From Nesterenkonia ebinurensis (GTDB lineage: Bacteria; Actinomycetota; Actinomycetes; Actinomycetales; Micrococcaceae), in contig NZ_VWNF01000009.1 of NCBI RefSeq assembly GCF_008711175.1, positions 1 to 43,250 on the forward strand: a DNA stretch of 43,250 bases. The letters run 5' to 3'. The notes under the pieces are model-generated. The model was not told the origin of the DNA. It saw nothing but the letters and a program-made list of their open reading frames with translations, and did no database searches. Below are positions 26,124 to 35,036 of this stretch, in pieces (the stretch's first letter is position 1; each line of letters starts with the position of its first letter). Both the position numbers and the translations under genes were made by a program.

Positions 26124-27542
26124 TCATGCGGGGGCTTCTCCTGAGAGGTCGATGAGGGCTGCGGTGAGCCGGTTCACGGCTTCGGCAGCCTCCTCTGCGG
26201 TGAGGTTCAGCGGTGGTGCCAACCGGAGGGTGCACTCCCCGGTGGCATTGACGATCAGCCCATGACGCTCCCGGGCGATAGTCACCAGCTCCTTGGCCGG
26301 AGCCTGCACACCCGGGACATCCAGGTCCACGCCGATGTGCAGGCCGAACTGGCGGACCTGATCCACCTGTGGCAGGGCACGCAGGGCTGAGGCCAGCTGC
26401 GCACCGACAGCGTTGACGTTCTCCAGGACTCCACCGGTCTCGATGGCGTGCAGGGTGGCCAAAGCTGCTGCGGTGGCCGGAGGGTTGCCGCCGAAGGTAG
26501 TGCCGTGCTGACCGGCACCCATGAGAGTGCTGGCCTGCTGGCCGAAAGAGACCAGCGCGCCGATTGGGAACCCAGAGCCCAGCCCCTTGGCCAGGGTCAT
26601 CAGGTCGGGAACCGCGACCTCAGGGACCCGTGCTGATTCGCCAGAATCAGTGCGGGTCACCTCGTGGCCAACCACGCCGGGTTGAGCCGAGTGAAGCCCG
26701 GACTCGCGCGAGTCCTCCGAGGCGGTTGAGGAAGGTGGGTGTGAAGCACGAACACCGTCAACGGCCTGGTAACGGAACCACTCCCCTGTTCTGCCGATGC
26801 CGGTCTGGACTTCGTCGAGGACCAACAGCGCACTATGGGTGCGGGTGAGTTCCCGGGCGCGAAGCAGGTAGGCGTCCTCGAGCGGGAGGACACCGGCCTC
26901 GCCCTGGATGGGTTCGAGGAAGATGCCGGCGACGTCGTCGTGTTCGAATGCTGATTCCAGGGCGGCAAGATCGTTGACGGGCAGGAACTCCACCCCGGGG
27001 ACCAACTCGCCGAAGGGTTCACGGTAGGCGGGCTTATGGGTCAGTGACAGGGCCCCTATGGTGCGACCGTGGAAGCTGCCCTCCAGGGCGAGGATACGCT
27101 GCCTGCCGGTCTGGGCTCGGTGGCGCAGCACAGCTTTCAGCGCTGCCTCATTGGCCTCAGAGCCCGAGTTGGCGAAGAAGACGCTGGAACCTTCCGGTGC
27201 AGAAGCCAGGGCCAGCAGTTTTTCGGCCAGGGCGATCTGGGTCGGTGAGGTGAACAGGTTGGAGATATGGCCCAGGGTGGCCTGCTGGGAGCTGATCACC
27301 GAGCTGATCAGCGGGTGGGCATGGCCCAAGGCGTTGACTGCGATCCCGCCGAGCAGGTCGAGGTACTCGTTGCCCTCAGCATCCCAAACGCGGGCTCCGG
27401 AGCCGCGGACCAGCACCGCCTGGGGCGTGCCGAAGACTCCGGTGAGGGCTGATTGGTAGCGCTGCAGCAGTGCTTCGCCAGGGCTGGGCTGCTGTTGCTC
27501 GGCCAGGGCTGTGGAGGTGAATGGAACGACGTTCGTCCTCAT
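26124..27542 (-). CDS. argD: Acetylornithine aminotransferase with in-frame insertion
   Basis: PLP-dependent class III aminotransferase making N-acetylornithine. Motifs: [16 protein letters not shown] (about 121-136), [13 protein letters not shown] (156-168), [16 protein letters not shown] (241-256) and the PLP lysine in [15 protein letters not shown] (Lys about 319). The protein is 472 residues, against about 390-410 in the family. Residues about 262-309 (nt 26616-26759) are an extra Ser/Glu-rich block between FRYQAVDGV and [10 protein letters not shown], where relatives have only a few residues. The site is a surface loop just before the PLP lysine strand, so activity may survive. ATG 27542 overlaps the argB stop. 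Confidence 0.95.
   Translation of the reverse strand: MRTNVVPFTSTALAEQQQPSPGEALLQRYQSALTGVFGTPQAVLVRGSGARVWDAEGNEYLDLLGGIAVNALGHAHPLISSVISSQQATLGHISNLFTSPTQIALAEKLLALASAPEGSSVFFANSGSEANEAALKAVLRHRAQTGRQRILALEGSFHGRTIGALSLTHKPAYREPFGELVPGVEFLPVNDLAALESAFEHDDVAGIFLEPIQGEAGVLPLEDAYLLRARELTRTHSALLVLDEVQTGIGRTGEWFRYQAVDGVRASHPPSSTASEDSRESGLHSAQPGVVGHEVTRTDSGESARVPEVAVPDLMTLAKGLGSGFPIGALVSFGQQASTLMGAGQHGTTFGGNPPATAAALATLHAIETGGVLENVNAVGAQLASALRALPQVDQVRQFGLHIGVDLDVPGVQAPAKELVTIARERHGLIVNATGECTLRLAPPLNLTAEEAAEAVNRLTAALIDLSGEAPA
26616..26759 (-). repeat. Coding repeat insertion in argD
   Basis: About 144 bp adds about 48 in-frame residues to ArgD. It contains TGAGCCGAG at 26683-26691 (present twice in the glycosylase insertion) and a segment around 26728-26755 (GAGGAAGGTG, then GTGTGAAGCACG) that resembles the glycosylase GAGGAGCGTGAGTGAAGCGACG. 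ACTCGCGCGAGT at 26702-26713 is a 12-bp palindrome. The same kind of mobile or expanding repeat probably entered both genes. Confidence 0.65.
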
Positions 27543-28486
27543 AGCTGTTCTCCATCTCCGTCAGGGACGACTTGGGTGCCCACGCCGGCGGAGGTGACGA
27601 TCTCCAGCAGCATGGAGTGCGGTTGGCGGCCGTCTACAATGGCGGCCCGCGGCACCCCGGCCTCCACTGCTGCCAGCGCCGCGGACATCTTCGGGATCAT
27701 TCCGGACTCCAGGCTGGGGAGCATAGCGCGAAGGTCCGAGGCCGAGAGGGATGAGATCAGCGAGGACCTGTCCGGCCAGTCGGCGTAGAGACCCTCTACA
27801 TCGGTGAGCATCACCAGTTTGGCTGCGCCCAGGGCTGAGGCTACCGCCCCTGCGGCCAGGTCGGCGTTGATGTTGAGCACTTCTCCGGTGGGCTCGCCCT
27901 CGGTGGTGAACTCCGGGGCAATGGTGGAGATGACCGGGATGCGTCCGGCAGCCAGCAGGTCCTGGATGGCTCCGGGATTGACTCCGGTGACCTCGCCGAC
28001 CAGTCCGAGGTCGATCTCCTCGCCGTCCACCTGGGCGGTTTTGCGCACCGCGCGCAGCAGGGCAGCATCTTCGCCGGTGAGGCCCACGGCGTAGGGGCCG
28101 TGCGAATTGATCAGGCCGATCAGTTCGCGGGCCACCTGGCCGGTGAGCACCATGCGCACCGCGTCCAGGGTCTCCGGGGTGGTCACCCGAAGCCCGGCGC
28201 GGAACTCGGACTCGATGCCCAGGCGCTGAAGCATGTGGTTGATCTGCGGCCCGCCGCCGTGCACCACTACGGGGTTGACGCCCACGTGGCGGAGGAAGAC
28301 CACATCCTTGGCGAAGGCGCGGCGCAGCTGATCGCTGACCATGGCGTTGCCGCCGTACTTGATCACGATGGTGGATCCGGCGAACCGCTGGATCCAGGGC
28401 AGCGCTTCGATCAGCACCGCGGCTTTGTCAGCAGCCGCGGCGAGGGTGGACTCATCGCGGGGCTGCAGGGTGGATGTCTGGCTCAT
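27539..28486 (-). CDS. argB: Acetylglutamate kinase
   Basis: Phosphorylates N-acetylglutamate, the step that is arginine-feedback-controlled in many bacteria. 315 residues of the amino-acid-kinase fold: [10 protein letters not shown] (Lys/Gly-rich phosphate site, about 41-50), [10 protein letters not shown] (about 74-83), [19 protein letters not shown] (substrate), and [30 protein letters not shown] (nucleotide). An N-terminal helix of about 30 residues before the kinase core is the element used for hexamer formation and arginine inhibition in sensitive enzymes. Start ATG 28486; 32 bp separate it from argJ. Confidence 0.96.
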   Translation of the reverse strand: MSQTSTLQPRDESTLAAAADKAAVLIEALPWIQRFAGSTIVIKYGGNAMVSDQLRRAFAKDVVFLRHVGVNPVVVHGGGPQINHMLQRLGIESEFRAGLRVTTPETLDAVRMVLTGQVARELIGLINSHGPYAVGLTGEDAALLRAVRKTAQVDGEEIDLGLVGEVTGVNPGAIQDLLAAGRIPVISTIAPEFTTEGEPTGEVLNINADLAAGAVASALGAAKLVMLTDVEGLYADWPDRSSLISSLSASDLRAMLPSLESGMIPKMSAALAAVEAGVPRAAIVDGRQPHSMLLEIVTSAGVGTQVVPDGDGEQL

Positions 28487-28500
28487 ATGGGGTATGCCCT

Positions 28501-28532
28501 CAGGTGGAATAAGCGGCTTCAGGTGGAATAAA
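28501..28532. repeat. 19-bp tandem duplication at the argJ end
   Basis: CAGGTGGAATAA occurs at 28501-28512 and 28520-28531. The second copy contains the end of argJ (TATTCCACC then TGA on the minus strand), and the first lies just beyond its stop. This is a short duplication of the argJ 3' end inside the argJ-argB gap. Confidence 0.55.
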
Positions 28533-29721
28533 CACTGTTCTCGTGGACGTAGTCGTGTGTGAGGTCATTGGTCAGGATGGTGGCCTCAGACACCCCGGCA
28601 TTCAAGTCGATGAGCACCTTGACCTCCCGGGCAGACAGGTCCACCAGGGAACGGTCCTGACCGATGCCACCACCGCGGCAGATCTGGATGCCGTTGATGG
28701 AGACATTGACCTGGGTGGGGTCGAAGTCCACCTCGGTGGTGCCGACCGCCGAGAGAATCCTGCCCCAGTTGGGGTCCTGCCCAAAGATGGCGGTCTTGAA
28801 CAGGGCAGAGCGGGCCACTGCGCGGGAGACCGTCTCGGCGTCCTGCTCCGTGGGGGCGTTGACCGTGGTGATCTCTATGCTGTGTGCCGCACCCTCGGCG
28901 TCGTCGATCAGCTGCCGTGCCAGATCAGCGCAGACCCCGTTGAGCACCTCCTGGAACTGAAGCAGATCCACTCCGTTCTGGTCCGCCCGCGGATGAGCGC
29001 CGGAGGCCATGGCGATGACTGTGTCATTGGTGGACATGCAGCCGTCGGAGTCAGCCCGGTTGAAGCTGAGCCGAACCGCCTCCCGCAAGGCAGCGTCCAG
29101 ATCAGCCTGGGAGATGACTGCGTCGGTGGTGATCACCGACAGCATGGTGGCCATCCCCGGGGCGAGCATGCCCGCACCTTTGGCCATTCCGCCCACGGTG
29201 AAGGTCTCGGTGTAGTCGGAGGCCACCTTGTACAGGGTGTCGGTGGTCATGATCGCCTCAGCGGCGGCCACCCCGTCCTCCAGCTCCTCATCGCCGAGCT
29301 GGGCGACAGCGGCGTCCACCCCGGGCAGCAGAGCGGCCATCTTCAGCCGGTCCCCGATCAGTCCGGTGGAGCAGACCAGCACATCGGTGGCTGAGACATC
29401 GTGCCCGGCAGAAGACAGTGCCCGGGTCGCCTGCTCGGCGGTGGCGTGGGTGTCCTGAAACCCCTCTGCGCCGGTACAGGCGTTGGCGCCTCCGGAGTTG
29501 AGCACCACGGCGTCGGCCCTGCCGTCGCTGATCACCTGCCGGGACCAGAGCACCGGGGCTGCGGCAAATTTGTTAGTGGTGAAGACGGCTGCGGCGTGCT
29601 TGGTGGGTCCGGTGTTGACCACCAGTGCCAAGTCCAGCTGCTGCCTGCCCTCCTCGTCCGGGGTCTTCAGTCCGGCGGCCACTCCTGCGGCGAGGAATCC
29701 GGCGGCGGCGGTCACGCTCAT
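28519..29721 (-). CDS. argJ: Bifunctional ornithine acetyltransferase / N-acetylglutamate synthase
   Basis: Transfers the acetyl group from acetylornithine to glutamate, recycling it. 400 residues from ATG 29721, which overlaps the argC stop (ATGA) and fixes the start. The autoprocessing motif [16 protein letters not shown] is complete, with the catalytic Thr at about 192, cut between Ala and Thr to give two chains. [12 protein letters not shown] (oxyanion region, about 73-84) and SVYST at the C-terminus are typical. Presence of argJ explains the absence of argE and shows a cyclic acetyl pathway. Confidence 0.96.
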   Translation of the reverse strand: MSVTAAAGFLAAGVAAGLKTPDEEGRQQLDLALVVNTGPTKHAAAVFTTNKFAAAPVLWSRQVISDGRADAVVLNSGGANACTGAEGFQDTHATAEQATRALSSAGHDVSATDVLVCSTGLIGDRLKMAALLPGVDAAVAQLGDEELEDGVAAAEAIMTTDTLYKVASDYTETFTVGGMAKGAGMLAPGMATMLSVITTDAVISQADLDAALREAVRLSFNRADSDGCMSTNDTVIAMASGAHPRADQNGVDLLQFQEVLNGVCADLARQLIDDAEGAAHSIEITTVNAPTEQDAETVSRAVARSALFKTAIFGQDPNWGRILSAVGTTEVDFDPTQVNVSINGIQICRGGGIGQDRSLVDLSAREVKVLIDLNAGVSEATILTNDLTHDYVHENSVYST

Positions 29722-30749
29722 GGTGCGGCTCCGATCAGATTCAGGCCTATGGTCTCGTCCAATCCCAGGGCCAGGTTCATCGACTGCACCGCTCCTCCGG
29801 CGGTGCCTTTGGTGAGGTTGTCGGAGGCAGAGACCACGATGAGCCGCCCGGCGTGCTCGTCGACGGCCAGCTGGAGGGTCACCTGGTTGGTGCCGAGCAC
29901 CTGCTTGGTGGCGGGCCACTGGCCTGCCGGCAGCAGGTGGACGAACGGCTCCCCGGCGTAGAGGGCGGTGTAGGCCTCGCGCAGCTGCGCTTCAGTCACC
30001 CCGGGGCGCAGCTTGGCGGTGGAGGTGGCGAGGATGCCTCGGGACATCGGCGCCAGGGTGGGGGTGAAGGAGATCTGCACCGCTTCCCCGGCGACCCAGC
30101 CCAGCCCCTGCTCGATCTCCGGAGTGTGTCGGTGGGTCCCGCCTACGCCGTAGGGGCTCATTCCGCCCATGACTTCACTGCCCAGCAGGTGAGGCTTGAG
30201 CGATTTGCCAGCCCCGGAGGTGCCGGTGGCGGCTACCACGACGACGTCCTGGGGCTCCACGAGGCTGGAGGCAAATGCAGGTGCCAACCCCAGCAGGATG
30301 GTGGTGGGGTAACAGCCCGGCACGGCAATCCGGGTGGCGCCGACCAGCTTCTGTCGCTGCCCGGGCAGCTCCGGCAGACCGTAGGGCCAGGTGCCCTGGT
30401 GGGCTGAACCGTAGAACTTCTCCCAGTCGGCGGCAGATTCCAGACGGTGGTCGGCCGCGGCATCGATCACCACCGTATCCTTCTCCAGCTCTGCGGCGAT
30501 CTCGCCGGAGGCCCCGTGCGGCAGAGCGAGGAACACCACATCGTGCCCGGCCAGGTTCTCCGTGGTGGTCTCCACCAGCTCGCGCTCTGACAGCGCGTGC
30601 AGGTGGGGCTGCAGCTCGCCGAGCCGCTGTCCGGCATTGGAGTGAGCGGTCACCGCACCAATCTTGATCTCGGGGTGGTTAGCCAGCAGGCGCAGCACCT
30701 CTCCCCCGGCGTATCCGGAAGCGCCTGAAACAGCCGCAGTGAATGTCAT
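29718..30749 (-). CDS. argC: N-acetyl-gamma-glutamyl-phosphate reductase
   Basis: NADPH-dependent reduction of acetylglutamyl phosphate to the semialdehyde. 343 residues: the nucleotide fold [14 protein letters not shown] (about 9-22), [10 protein letters not shown], and the catalytic Cys in [15 protein letters not shown] (Cys about 146). [31 protein letters not shown] carries the catalytic His. First gene of argCJBDFR. ATG 30749 lies only about 8 bp from the predicted -10, so the transcript may be leaderless or nearly so. The promoter is covered by ARG-box sequences. Confidence 0.96.
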   Translation of the reverse strand: MTFTAAVSGASGYAGGEVLRLLANHPEIKIGAVTAHSNAGQRLGELQPHLHALSERELVETTTENLAGHDVVFLALPHGASGEIAAELEKDTVVIDAAADHRLESAADWEKFYGSAHQGTWPYGLPELPGQRQKLVGATRIAVPGCYPTTILLGLAPAFASSLVEPQDVVVVAATGTSGAGKSLKPHLLGSEVMGGMSPYGVGGTHRHTPEIEQGLGWVAGEAVQISFTPTLAPMSRGILATSTAKLRPGVTEAQLREAYTALYAGEPFVHLLPAGQWPATKQVLGTNQVTLQLAVDEHAGRLIVVSASDNLTKGTAGGAVQSMNLALGLDETIGLNLIGAAP

Positions 30750-30756
30750 GCACCCA

Positions 30757-30796
30757 AGCCTACGCGATTTTATGCAGAGGTATCAATATTTATGCA
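30757..30796 (-). promoter_or_regulatory. argC promoter with ArgR operator
   Basis: On the minus strand TTGATA (30786-30781), an 18-bp spacer and TAGGCT (30762-30757) form a promoter ending 8 bp from the argC ATG. Two ARG-box-like sites overlap it: TGCATAAATATTGATA (30796-30781) and TGCATAAAATCGC (30776-30764). Both share TGCATAA with the argG upstream region. Repression by ArgR when arginine is plentiful is expected. Confidence 0.7.
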
Positions 30797-30809
30797 TTGC
30801 TCGGTGGCA

Positions 30810-30838
30810 TTCAGCAGCCCACCGACCTCCGGTAACCT
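30810..30838 (+). promoter_or_regulatory. Promoter of the quinone oxidoreductase, probably leaderless
   Basis: TTCAGC (30810-30815), a 17-bp spacer and TAACCT (30833-30838) end 6 bp before the ATG at 30845. No Shine-Dalgarno sequence lies in front of the ATG. Transcription would begin at or next to the start codon, a common arrangement in actinobacteria. Confidence 0.45.
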
Positions 30839-30844
30839 AGCCTC

Positions 30845-31849
30845 ATGAACGAGCCGACGATGTTCGAAGAGGACCTGCCCGACGCTGCCACGGTGACCCG
30901 CGCCCGGGAGGCCGGCGGCACCGACGTTTTTGAGACCGTCCAGCTGGAACCTCCCACCCCGGGTCCGGGCCAGCTGCTGGTGAAGACCGCAGCCATCGGA
31001 GTCAACTTCATCGAGACTTATCAGCGCTCCGGCGTCTACCCGGTGGAATACCCGTTCACCCCGGGCGCTGAGGCTTCCGGCGAGATCATCGGCCTGGGCG
31101 AGGAGGTTGATGGCTTCAGCGTGGGTCAGCGGATTGCCACCACAGAGGCAACTGGTACCTACTCCACCCATTTTGTGGTCGACGCCGCCAAGGCTGTAGC
31201 CGTACCCGACGGAGTGACCGACGAGCAGGCCGCCGCTCTGCCGCTGCAGGGTGTGACGGCTCATTACCTGATCAACTCCACCTATAAGGTCTCCCCGGGG
31301 GAGACCGTACTGACCCATGCCGGTGCCGGGGGTGTGGGCCAGATCCTCACCCAGCTGCTCAAGGCCAGGGGCGCACGGGTCATTACCACCACCTCTACCC
31401 CGGAGAAGGCCAAGATTGCCGAGCAGGCCGGGGCTGACTACGTGTTGGAGTATGAGGGCTTCGCAGAGAAGGTCCGCCAAATCACCAACGAAGAGGGCGT
31501 GCCGGTGGTCTATGACGGAGTAGGCAAGACCACGTTCACCGGCTCCCTGGACTCTCTGGCAGTGCGCGGCACCATGGTGCTCTTCGGCGGTGCCTCCGGC
31601 CAGGTCCCCCCCTATGACCTGCAGGACTTGAACAAGCGCGGCGGGCTCTACATCACCCGGCCTGCGGTGCACTGGTACCTGCGCAATGCCGAAGAGCGCA
31701 GCTGGCGGCTGACCGAACTGTTCTCCGCAGCGGCCGCAGGCGATCTCAAGCTCAGCATCGGGGACACCTACCCACTGGCTGAGGCCGGCCGAGCCCATGC
31801 CGATCTCGAGGGCCGCAGGACCACCGGCAAGCTCCTACTCATCCCGTAG
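30845..31849 (+). CDS. NADPH:quinone oxidoreductase (zeta-crystallin-like)
   Basis: A 334-residue MDR-superfamily reductase without the catalytic zinc ligands of alcohol dehydrogenases. The GroES-like N-domain (about 20-130) includes GVNFIETYQRSGVYPVEYPFTPGAEASG. The NADPH fold has THAGAGGVGQILTQLLKARGARVITTTSTPEKA (about 158-190). VVYDGVGKTTFTGSLDSL and LFGGASGQVPP are typical of Qor. It reduces quinones by NADPH; physiological role uncertain. Divergent from argC, separated by 95 bp containing both promoters. It ends convergent to pheT. Confidence 0.93.
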   Translation: MNEPTMFEEDLPDAATVTRAREAGGTDVFETVQLEPPTPGPGQLLVKTAAIGVNFIETYQRSGVYPVEYPFTPGAEASGEIIGLGEEVDGFSVGQRIATTEATGTYSTHFVVDAAKAVAVPDGVTDEQAAALPLQGVTAHYLINSTYKVSPGETVLTHAGAGGVGQILTQLLKARGARVITTTSTPEKAKIAEQAGADYVLEYEGFAEKVRQITNEEGVPVVYDGVGKTTFTGSLDSLAVRGTMVLFGGASGQVPPYDLQDLNKRGGLYITRPAVHWYLRNAEERSWRLTELFSAAAAGDLKLSIGDTYPLAEAGRAHADLEGRRTTGKLLLIP

Positions 31850-31863
31850 CACGCCCGACCCCG

Positions 31864-31886
31864 GCGCAGTTGTCATCCGACTGCGC
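31864..31886. terminator. Hairpin between convergent qor-like gene and pheT
   Basis: GCGCAGT (31864-31870) and ACTGCGC (31880-31886) form a perfect 7-bp stem with a 9-base loop, in the 39-bp gap between two convergent stops. No T run follows on either strand. A bidirectional terminator is plausible by position. Confidence 0.5.
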
Positions 31887-31888
31887 GC

Positions 31889-34426
31889 TCAGCCACGCTG
31901 AACGGCCCCGTGGCGCTGTTCAGCCAGGGCCACAGCACCGGCGCGGGCCTCGGAGGCCTCCTCTGCGGTCAGCGTCCGGTCGGCGGCGCGGAAGCGCAGC
32001 GCGAAGGCCAGGGACTTCTTCCCTTCGCTGATCCCCTCTCCGGAATAGACATCGAACAGTTCGATGCTCTCCAGCAACTCGCCGGCACCCTCTGTCAGTG
32101 CCGCCCGCAGATCCCCTGCGGTCACGGTCTGGTCGACGATCAGGGCCACATCCTGAGTGGTAGGCGGATAGGTGGAGATAGGCTCGGCAAACACCTGCTC
32201 CGGGGCGGCCGCCAGCAACGCAGTGAGATTCAGCTCCATCACAGAAGTCCGCTCCGGCAGGTCCTGGGTCTCCAGCACCTTAGGATGCAGCTCACCGGCA
32301 TAGCCCACCGGTTCACCGGCCAATCGCAGCTGTGCGGTCCGGCCCGGGTGGAAGGCCTGATGAGCACCCTGCACCACCTCAAGCTCCACGTTCAGCAGCT
32401 CGGCCACATCTTCAGCGGCAGCCACCGCATCCGCCCAATCCCGGGTCCGGCCAGCAGCACCAAGCTCAGCCGCCGGTTCGCTGCCGGCCACTGCCACAGC
32501 AATATGCAGCGGCTGGTCCGGGATCCCGGCCTCCAGGCCCTGAATCACTGCATCGCCTGGATAAGCGCCCAGACCCGGGATCTCCGCTGAACCCTGCTGA
32601 GCACCGGGCAGGAAGACCGCACCGGTCTCGAACAGGGCAAGATCCTTGAAGCCGCGGGAGACGTTGCGCCGGACCGCGTCCAGCAGTCCGGGCAGCAGGG
32701 TGGTGCGCAGCATCGGGTACTGAGCGGCAATCGGATTGGCGAGCCGCACCTGGAGCAACGGCTGAGCCCCGCCCCCTCCGCCGAAGAGCTCATTGGCCTC
32801 GGCCGAGTAGAACGGGTAGTTCAGCACCTCGGTAAAACCTGCTCCGGCCAGCCCGGCAGACACAGTACGACGCCGCCGCTGCTCGGCTGTCAGCCCCCGG
32901 CCGGCAGGTGCCACCGGCAGACGGGAGGGTATCTGGTCATAGCCGACCAGCCGTGCGATCTCCTCCACCAGCGCCTCGGGGATGGTGATGTCCGGGCGCC
33001 AGCTGGGCGGGGTCACCAGCAGGGCTCCGTCCTGCTCACGAACCTCAGCCCCAATATCGGTCAGCGTCTGGGTGATCTGCTGCAGGCCGTAGGGCACCCC
33101 GATGATCCGCTCCGGCAGGTCAGGGTCCAGAGCAATGGGCTCTGGCAGCACCGGCTCACCGACCTGGGTGAACTCACTGGTGTCTGTGCCGCCGGCAATT
33201 TCCACCAGCAGGTCAGCTGCCCGCTGTGCGGCGATTGCCTGGAGCTGGGTGTCCACTCCGCGCTCGAAGCGTTTGGAGGCCTCCGAGGGCAGCTTATGGC
33301 GGCGCTTGGAGCGGGCCACAGTGATTGGGTCGAAGTGCGCTGCTTCGATCACCACGGTCGAGGTGGTCGCACTGACCTCGGTGGAGGCCCCGCCCATCAC
33401 ACCGGCAATGCCGATGGGACCGGAGTCGTCAGTGATCAACAAGTCCTCAGGGTGAAGTTCGCGCTCCTTGTCATCCAAGGTGGTCAGCTTCTCTCCGGCG
33501 GCGGCGCGGCGGACCCGGATGGTGCCGGTGAGCTTGTCCGCATCGTAGAAGTGCAGCGGCTGACCCAGCTCCAGCATCACGTAGTTGGAGATGTCCACTG
33601 CCAGGCTGATCGGCCGCATTCCTGCCAGCCGAAGCCTGGCGGCCATCCATGGCGGGGTCGGTGCAGTGGCATCGATCCCGGTGACGGTGCGGGCGACGAA
33701 ACTGTCACAGCCGGGTGTGCCGTAGATGGGGGCGGCGTCGTCGATCTCCACCGGGTACCCGGTGGAGGTACGCTCGGGAAGTTGCACCTGAGAGGCGGGG
33801 TCGGTGAACTCGGTGCCGGTGGCATGGCTGTATTCACGGGCCACTCCACGAATACTGAAGGCGTAGCCGCGGTCAGGGGTCACGTTGATCTCAGCGGCGG
33901 TGTCGTAGAGACCCAGCAGCTCCATGGCGTCGGTGCCGGGCTCAGGGTCCAGCCCCAGAGTGCTCAGCACGAGAATCCCAGCGTGGTCCTCGCCGATGCC
34001 GAGCTCCTTGACGGAGGCGATCATCCCAGCCGAAAGGTGGCCGTAGGTCTTGCGGGCAGAGATGCGGAAGTCTCCGGGCAGCACGGAACCGGGCAGGGTG
34101 ACCACCACTTTGTCGCCGACCTCGAAGTTGTGCGCACCGCAGACGATGCCCTGCACTCCGGAGGGATCGACCCCATCCCCGGCGAGCGTCTGCTCCGCCC
34201 CCTCGGGCACCACGCGCACCCGGCACCAGTTAATGGTTTTGCCGTTGGACTGCGGCTCCAAGGTCTTCTCCAACACCTGACCGACCACGATCGGGCCGGT
34301 CAGTTCGACGGCGTGGACATCCTCCTCCTCGAGGCCAACCTTGACCAGCTCGGCCATCAGATCCTCGGCGGTGCCGGAGGCCGGGAACTGGGTGTACTCA
34401 CGGAGCCATGACAGTGGGATACGCAT
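31889..34426 (-). CDS. pheT: Phenylalanyl-tRNA synthetase beta subunit
   Basis: 845 residues, normal for bacterial PheT. Order of domains: tRNA-binding (EMAP/OB) fold about 38-150 (VVGQVLEKTLEPQSNGKTINW, GIVCGAHNFEVGDKVVV), the B3/B4 editing domain (SIRGVAREYSHATGTEF and following, about 215-400), B5 (about 425-500), a catalytic-like core, and the C-terminal ferredoxin-fold anticodon-binding domain (PISTYPPTTQDVALIVDQ, about 750-845). Start ATG 34426. The preceding AGGAGG (34440-34435 on the minus strand) and the TGA of the old pheS end are retained, 3 bp away. pheS itself is now 5.7 kb off, so pheT must use a promoter in 34529-34990 or one reading from further out. Confidence 0.97.
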   Translation of the reverse strand: MRIPLSWLREYTQFPASGTAEDLMAELVKVGLEEEDVHAVELTGPIVVGQVLEKTLEPQSNGKTINWCRVRVVPEGAEQTLAGDGVDPSGVQGIVCGAHNFEVGDKVVVTLPGSVLPGDFRISARKTYGHLSAGMIASVKELGIGEDHAGILVLSTLGLDPEPGTDAMELLGLYDTAAEINVTPDRGYAFSIRGVAREYSHATGTEFTDPASQVQLPERTSTGYPVEIDDAAPIYGTPGCDSFVARTVTGIDATAPTPPWMAARLRLAGMRPISLAVDISNYVMLELGQPLHFYDADKLTGTIRVRRAAAGEKLTTLDDKERELHPEDLLITDDSGPIGIAGVMGGASTEVSATTSTVVIEAAHFDPITVARSKRRHKLPSEASKRFERGVDTQLQAIAAQRAADLLVEIAGGTDTSEFTQVGEPVLPEPIALDPDLPERIIGVPYGLQQITQTLTDIGAEVREQDGALLVTPPSWRPDITIPEALVEEIARLVGYDQIPSRLPVAPAGRGLTAEQRRRRTVSAGLAGAGFTEVLNYPFYSAEANELFGGGGGAQPLLQVRLANPIAAQYPMLRTTLLPGLLDAVRRNVSRGFKDLALFETGAVFLPGAQQGSAEIPGLGAYPGDAVIQGLEAGIPDQPLHIAVAVAGSEPAAELGAAGRTRDWADAVAAAEDVAELLNVELEVVQGAHQAFHPGRTAQLRLAGEPVGYAGELHPKVLETQDLPERTSVMELNLTALLAAAPEQVFAEPISTYPPTTQDVALIVDQTVTAGDLRAALTEGAGELLESIELFDVYSGEGISEGKKSLAFALRFRAADRTLTAEEASEARAGAVALAEQRHGAVQRG

Positions 34427-34431
34427 GTCTC

Positions 34432-34528
34432 AGACCTCCTGTCCGAATCGGTGGCTGAACCGGATATCGCCTTCGATCATGTCGCGCATATCGGGCACGC
34501 CGTTGCGGAACATCAAGGTGCGCTCCAC
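34432..34528 (-). repeat. Direct repeat, original pheS 3' end (left island boundary)
   Basis: 97 bp identical at 96 positions to 40137-40233, in the same orientation. It encodes the last 32 residues of PheS (VERTLMF to HRFGQEV), followed by TGA, three bases and the pheT ATG. That native pheS-pheT spacing shows this is the original 3' end, now separated from the rest of pheS. Homology stops abruptly at 34529. The single difference (34442 T against 40147 C) is synonymous in a Gly codon. Confidence 0.95.
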
Positions 34529-34911
34529 TCGCACAGTAGGCAGAATTCCGGCTTCTCCTCGTTGACCGAGGCATGTCGTGAAAATCGCGCGCATCAACGC
34601 CGTAGCTGAGGGTACCCCGGGACCACAGTGTCGCCACGCTACTCGAAGTCCACGCACAGGGCTAGGCGCAAGAAATGTCATATCCACACACCTTACCCCT
34701 GGACAGCCGCTGGAGGTCGGCAACGCGTCGGGGTCAACTGCTCCGAGTGAATCGAGAGGACGGTTACATAGAGACAACAGCCAACTGACCCGCACCGCAC
34801 GGTCGTGACGACCTGTGCTGGACGTTGCAGGCACCCGAAAAATCACCATCGTCACGCGACAGCCAGGCCAAACATTGATCGTGAAAGATGCTTCCCATCA
34901 TCCAGTCACAG
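34529..34911. other. Island left end without a recognised gene
   Basis: About 380 bp between the left repeat and the regulatory region of the aldolase gene. Short open frames occur on both strands, among them one on the minus strand that runs in frame into the orphan PheS tail (from 34855), but none resembles a known protein. A promoter for pheT should lie here on the minus strand; I could not identify a convincing one. Confidence 0.5.
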
Positions 34912-34930
34912 TGATCATATTTCCCGATCA
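34912..34930 (+). promoter_or_regulatory. LysR-type operator (T-N11-A box)
   Basis: TGAT-N11-ATCA, extended to TGATC-N9-GATCA, matches the interrupted-palindrome T-N11-A box of LysR-type regulators. Its centre (about 34921) is roughly 65 bp upstream of the predicted start of transcription (about 34986), the usual place for the LysR recognition site. The island codes for one LysR regulator at its other end. Confidence 0.6.
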
Positions 34931-34950
34931 TTTGATAGCCCTAAATCAGC

Positions 34951-34979
34951 TTGACCGATTGCATGCAGAGGCCTAGCGT
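34951..34979 (+). promoter_or_regulatory. Promoter of rraA-like/tctCBA operon
   Basis: TTGACC (34951-34956), a 17-bp spacer and TAGCGT (34974-34979). Start expected near 34986, about 50 bp before the ATG at 35037. The weak -10 suits an activator-dependent promoter. Confidence 0.55.
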
Positions 34980-35036
34980 TACAACAGTGATCCCCGTCAC
35001 AGCTATCCCAACTGATTCCCCAACGAAAGGAACCAC

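Noticed and set aside
29722-29919. 66-codon extension of ArgJ
   Set aside because: It is a shadow of the argC 3' end; ATG 29721 overlaps the argC stop and starts the conserved protein.
34578-34808. Plus-strand open frame at the left end of the island, beginning MKIARINAVAEG, like the start of enolase-superfamily enzymes
   Set aside because: Resemblance covers only about ten residues and the rest matches nothing familiar, so it was not called a gene or remnant.
34430-34855. 141-codon minus-strand frame ending in the PheS tail
   Set aside because: Only the last 32 codons are recognisable and they come from the repeat; the remainder looks non-coding.
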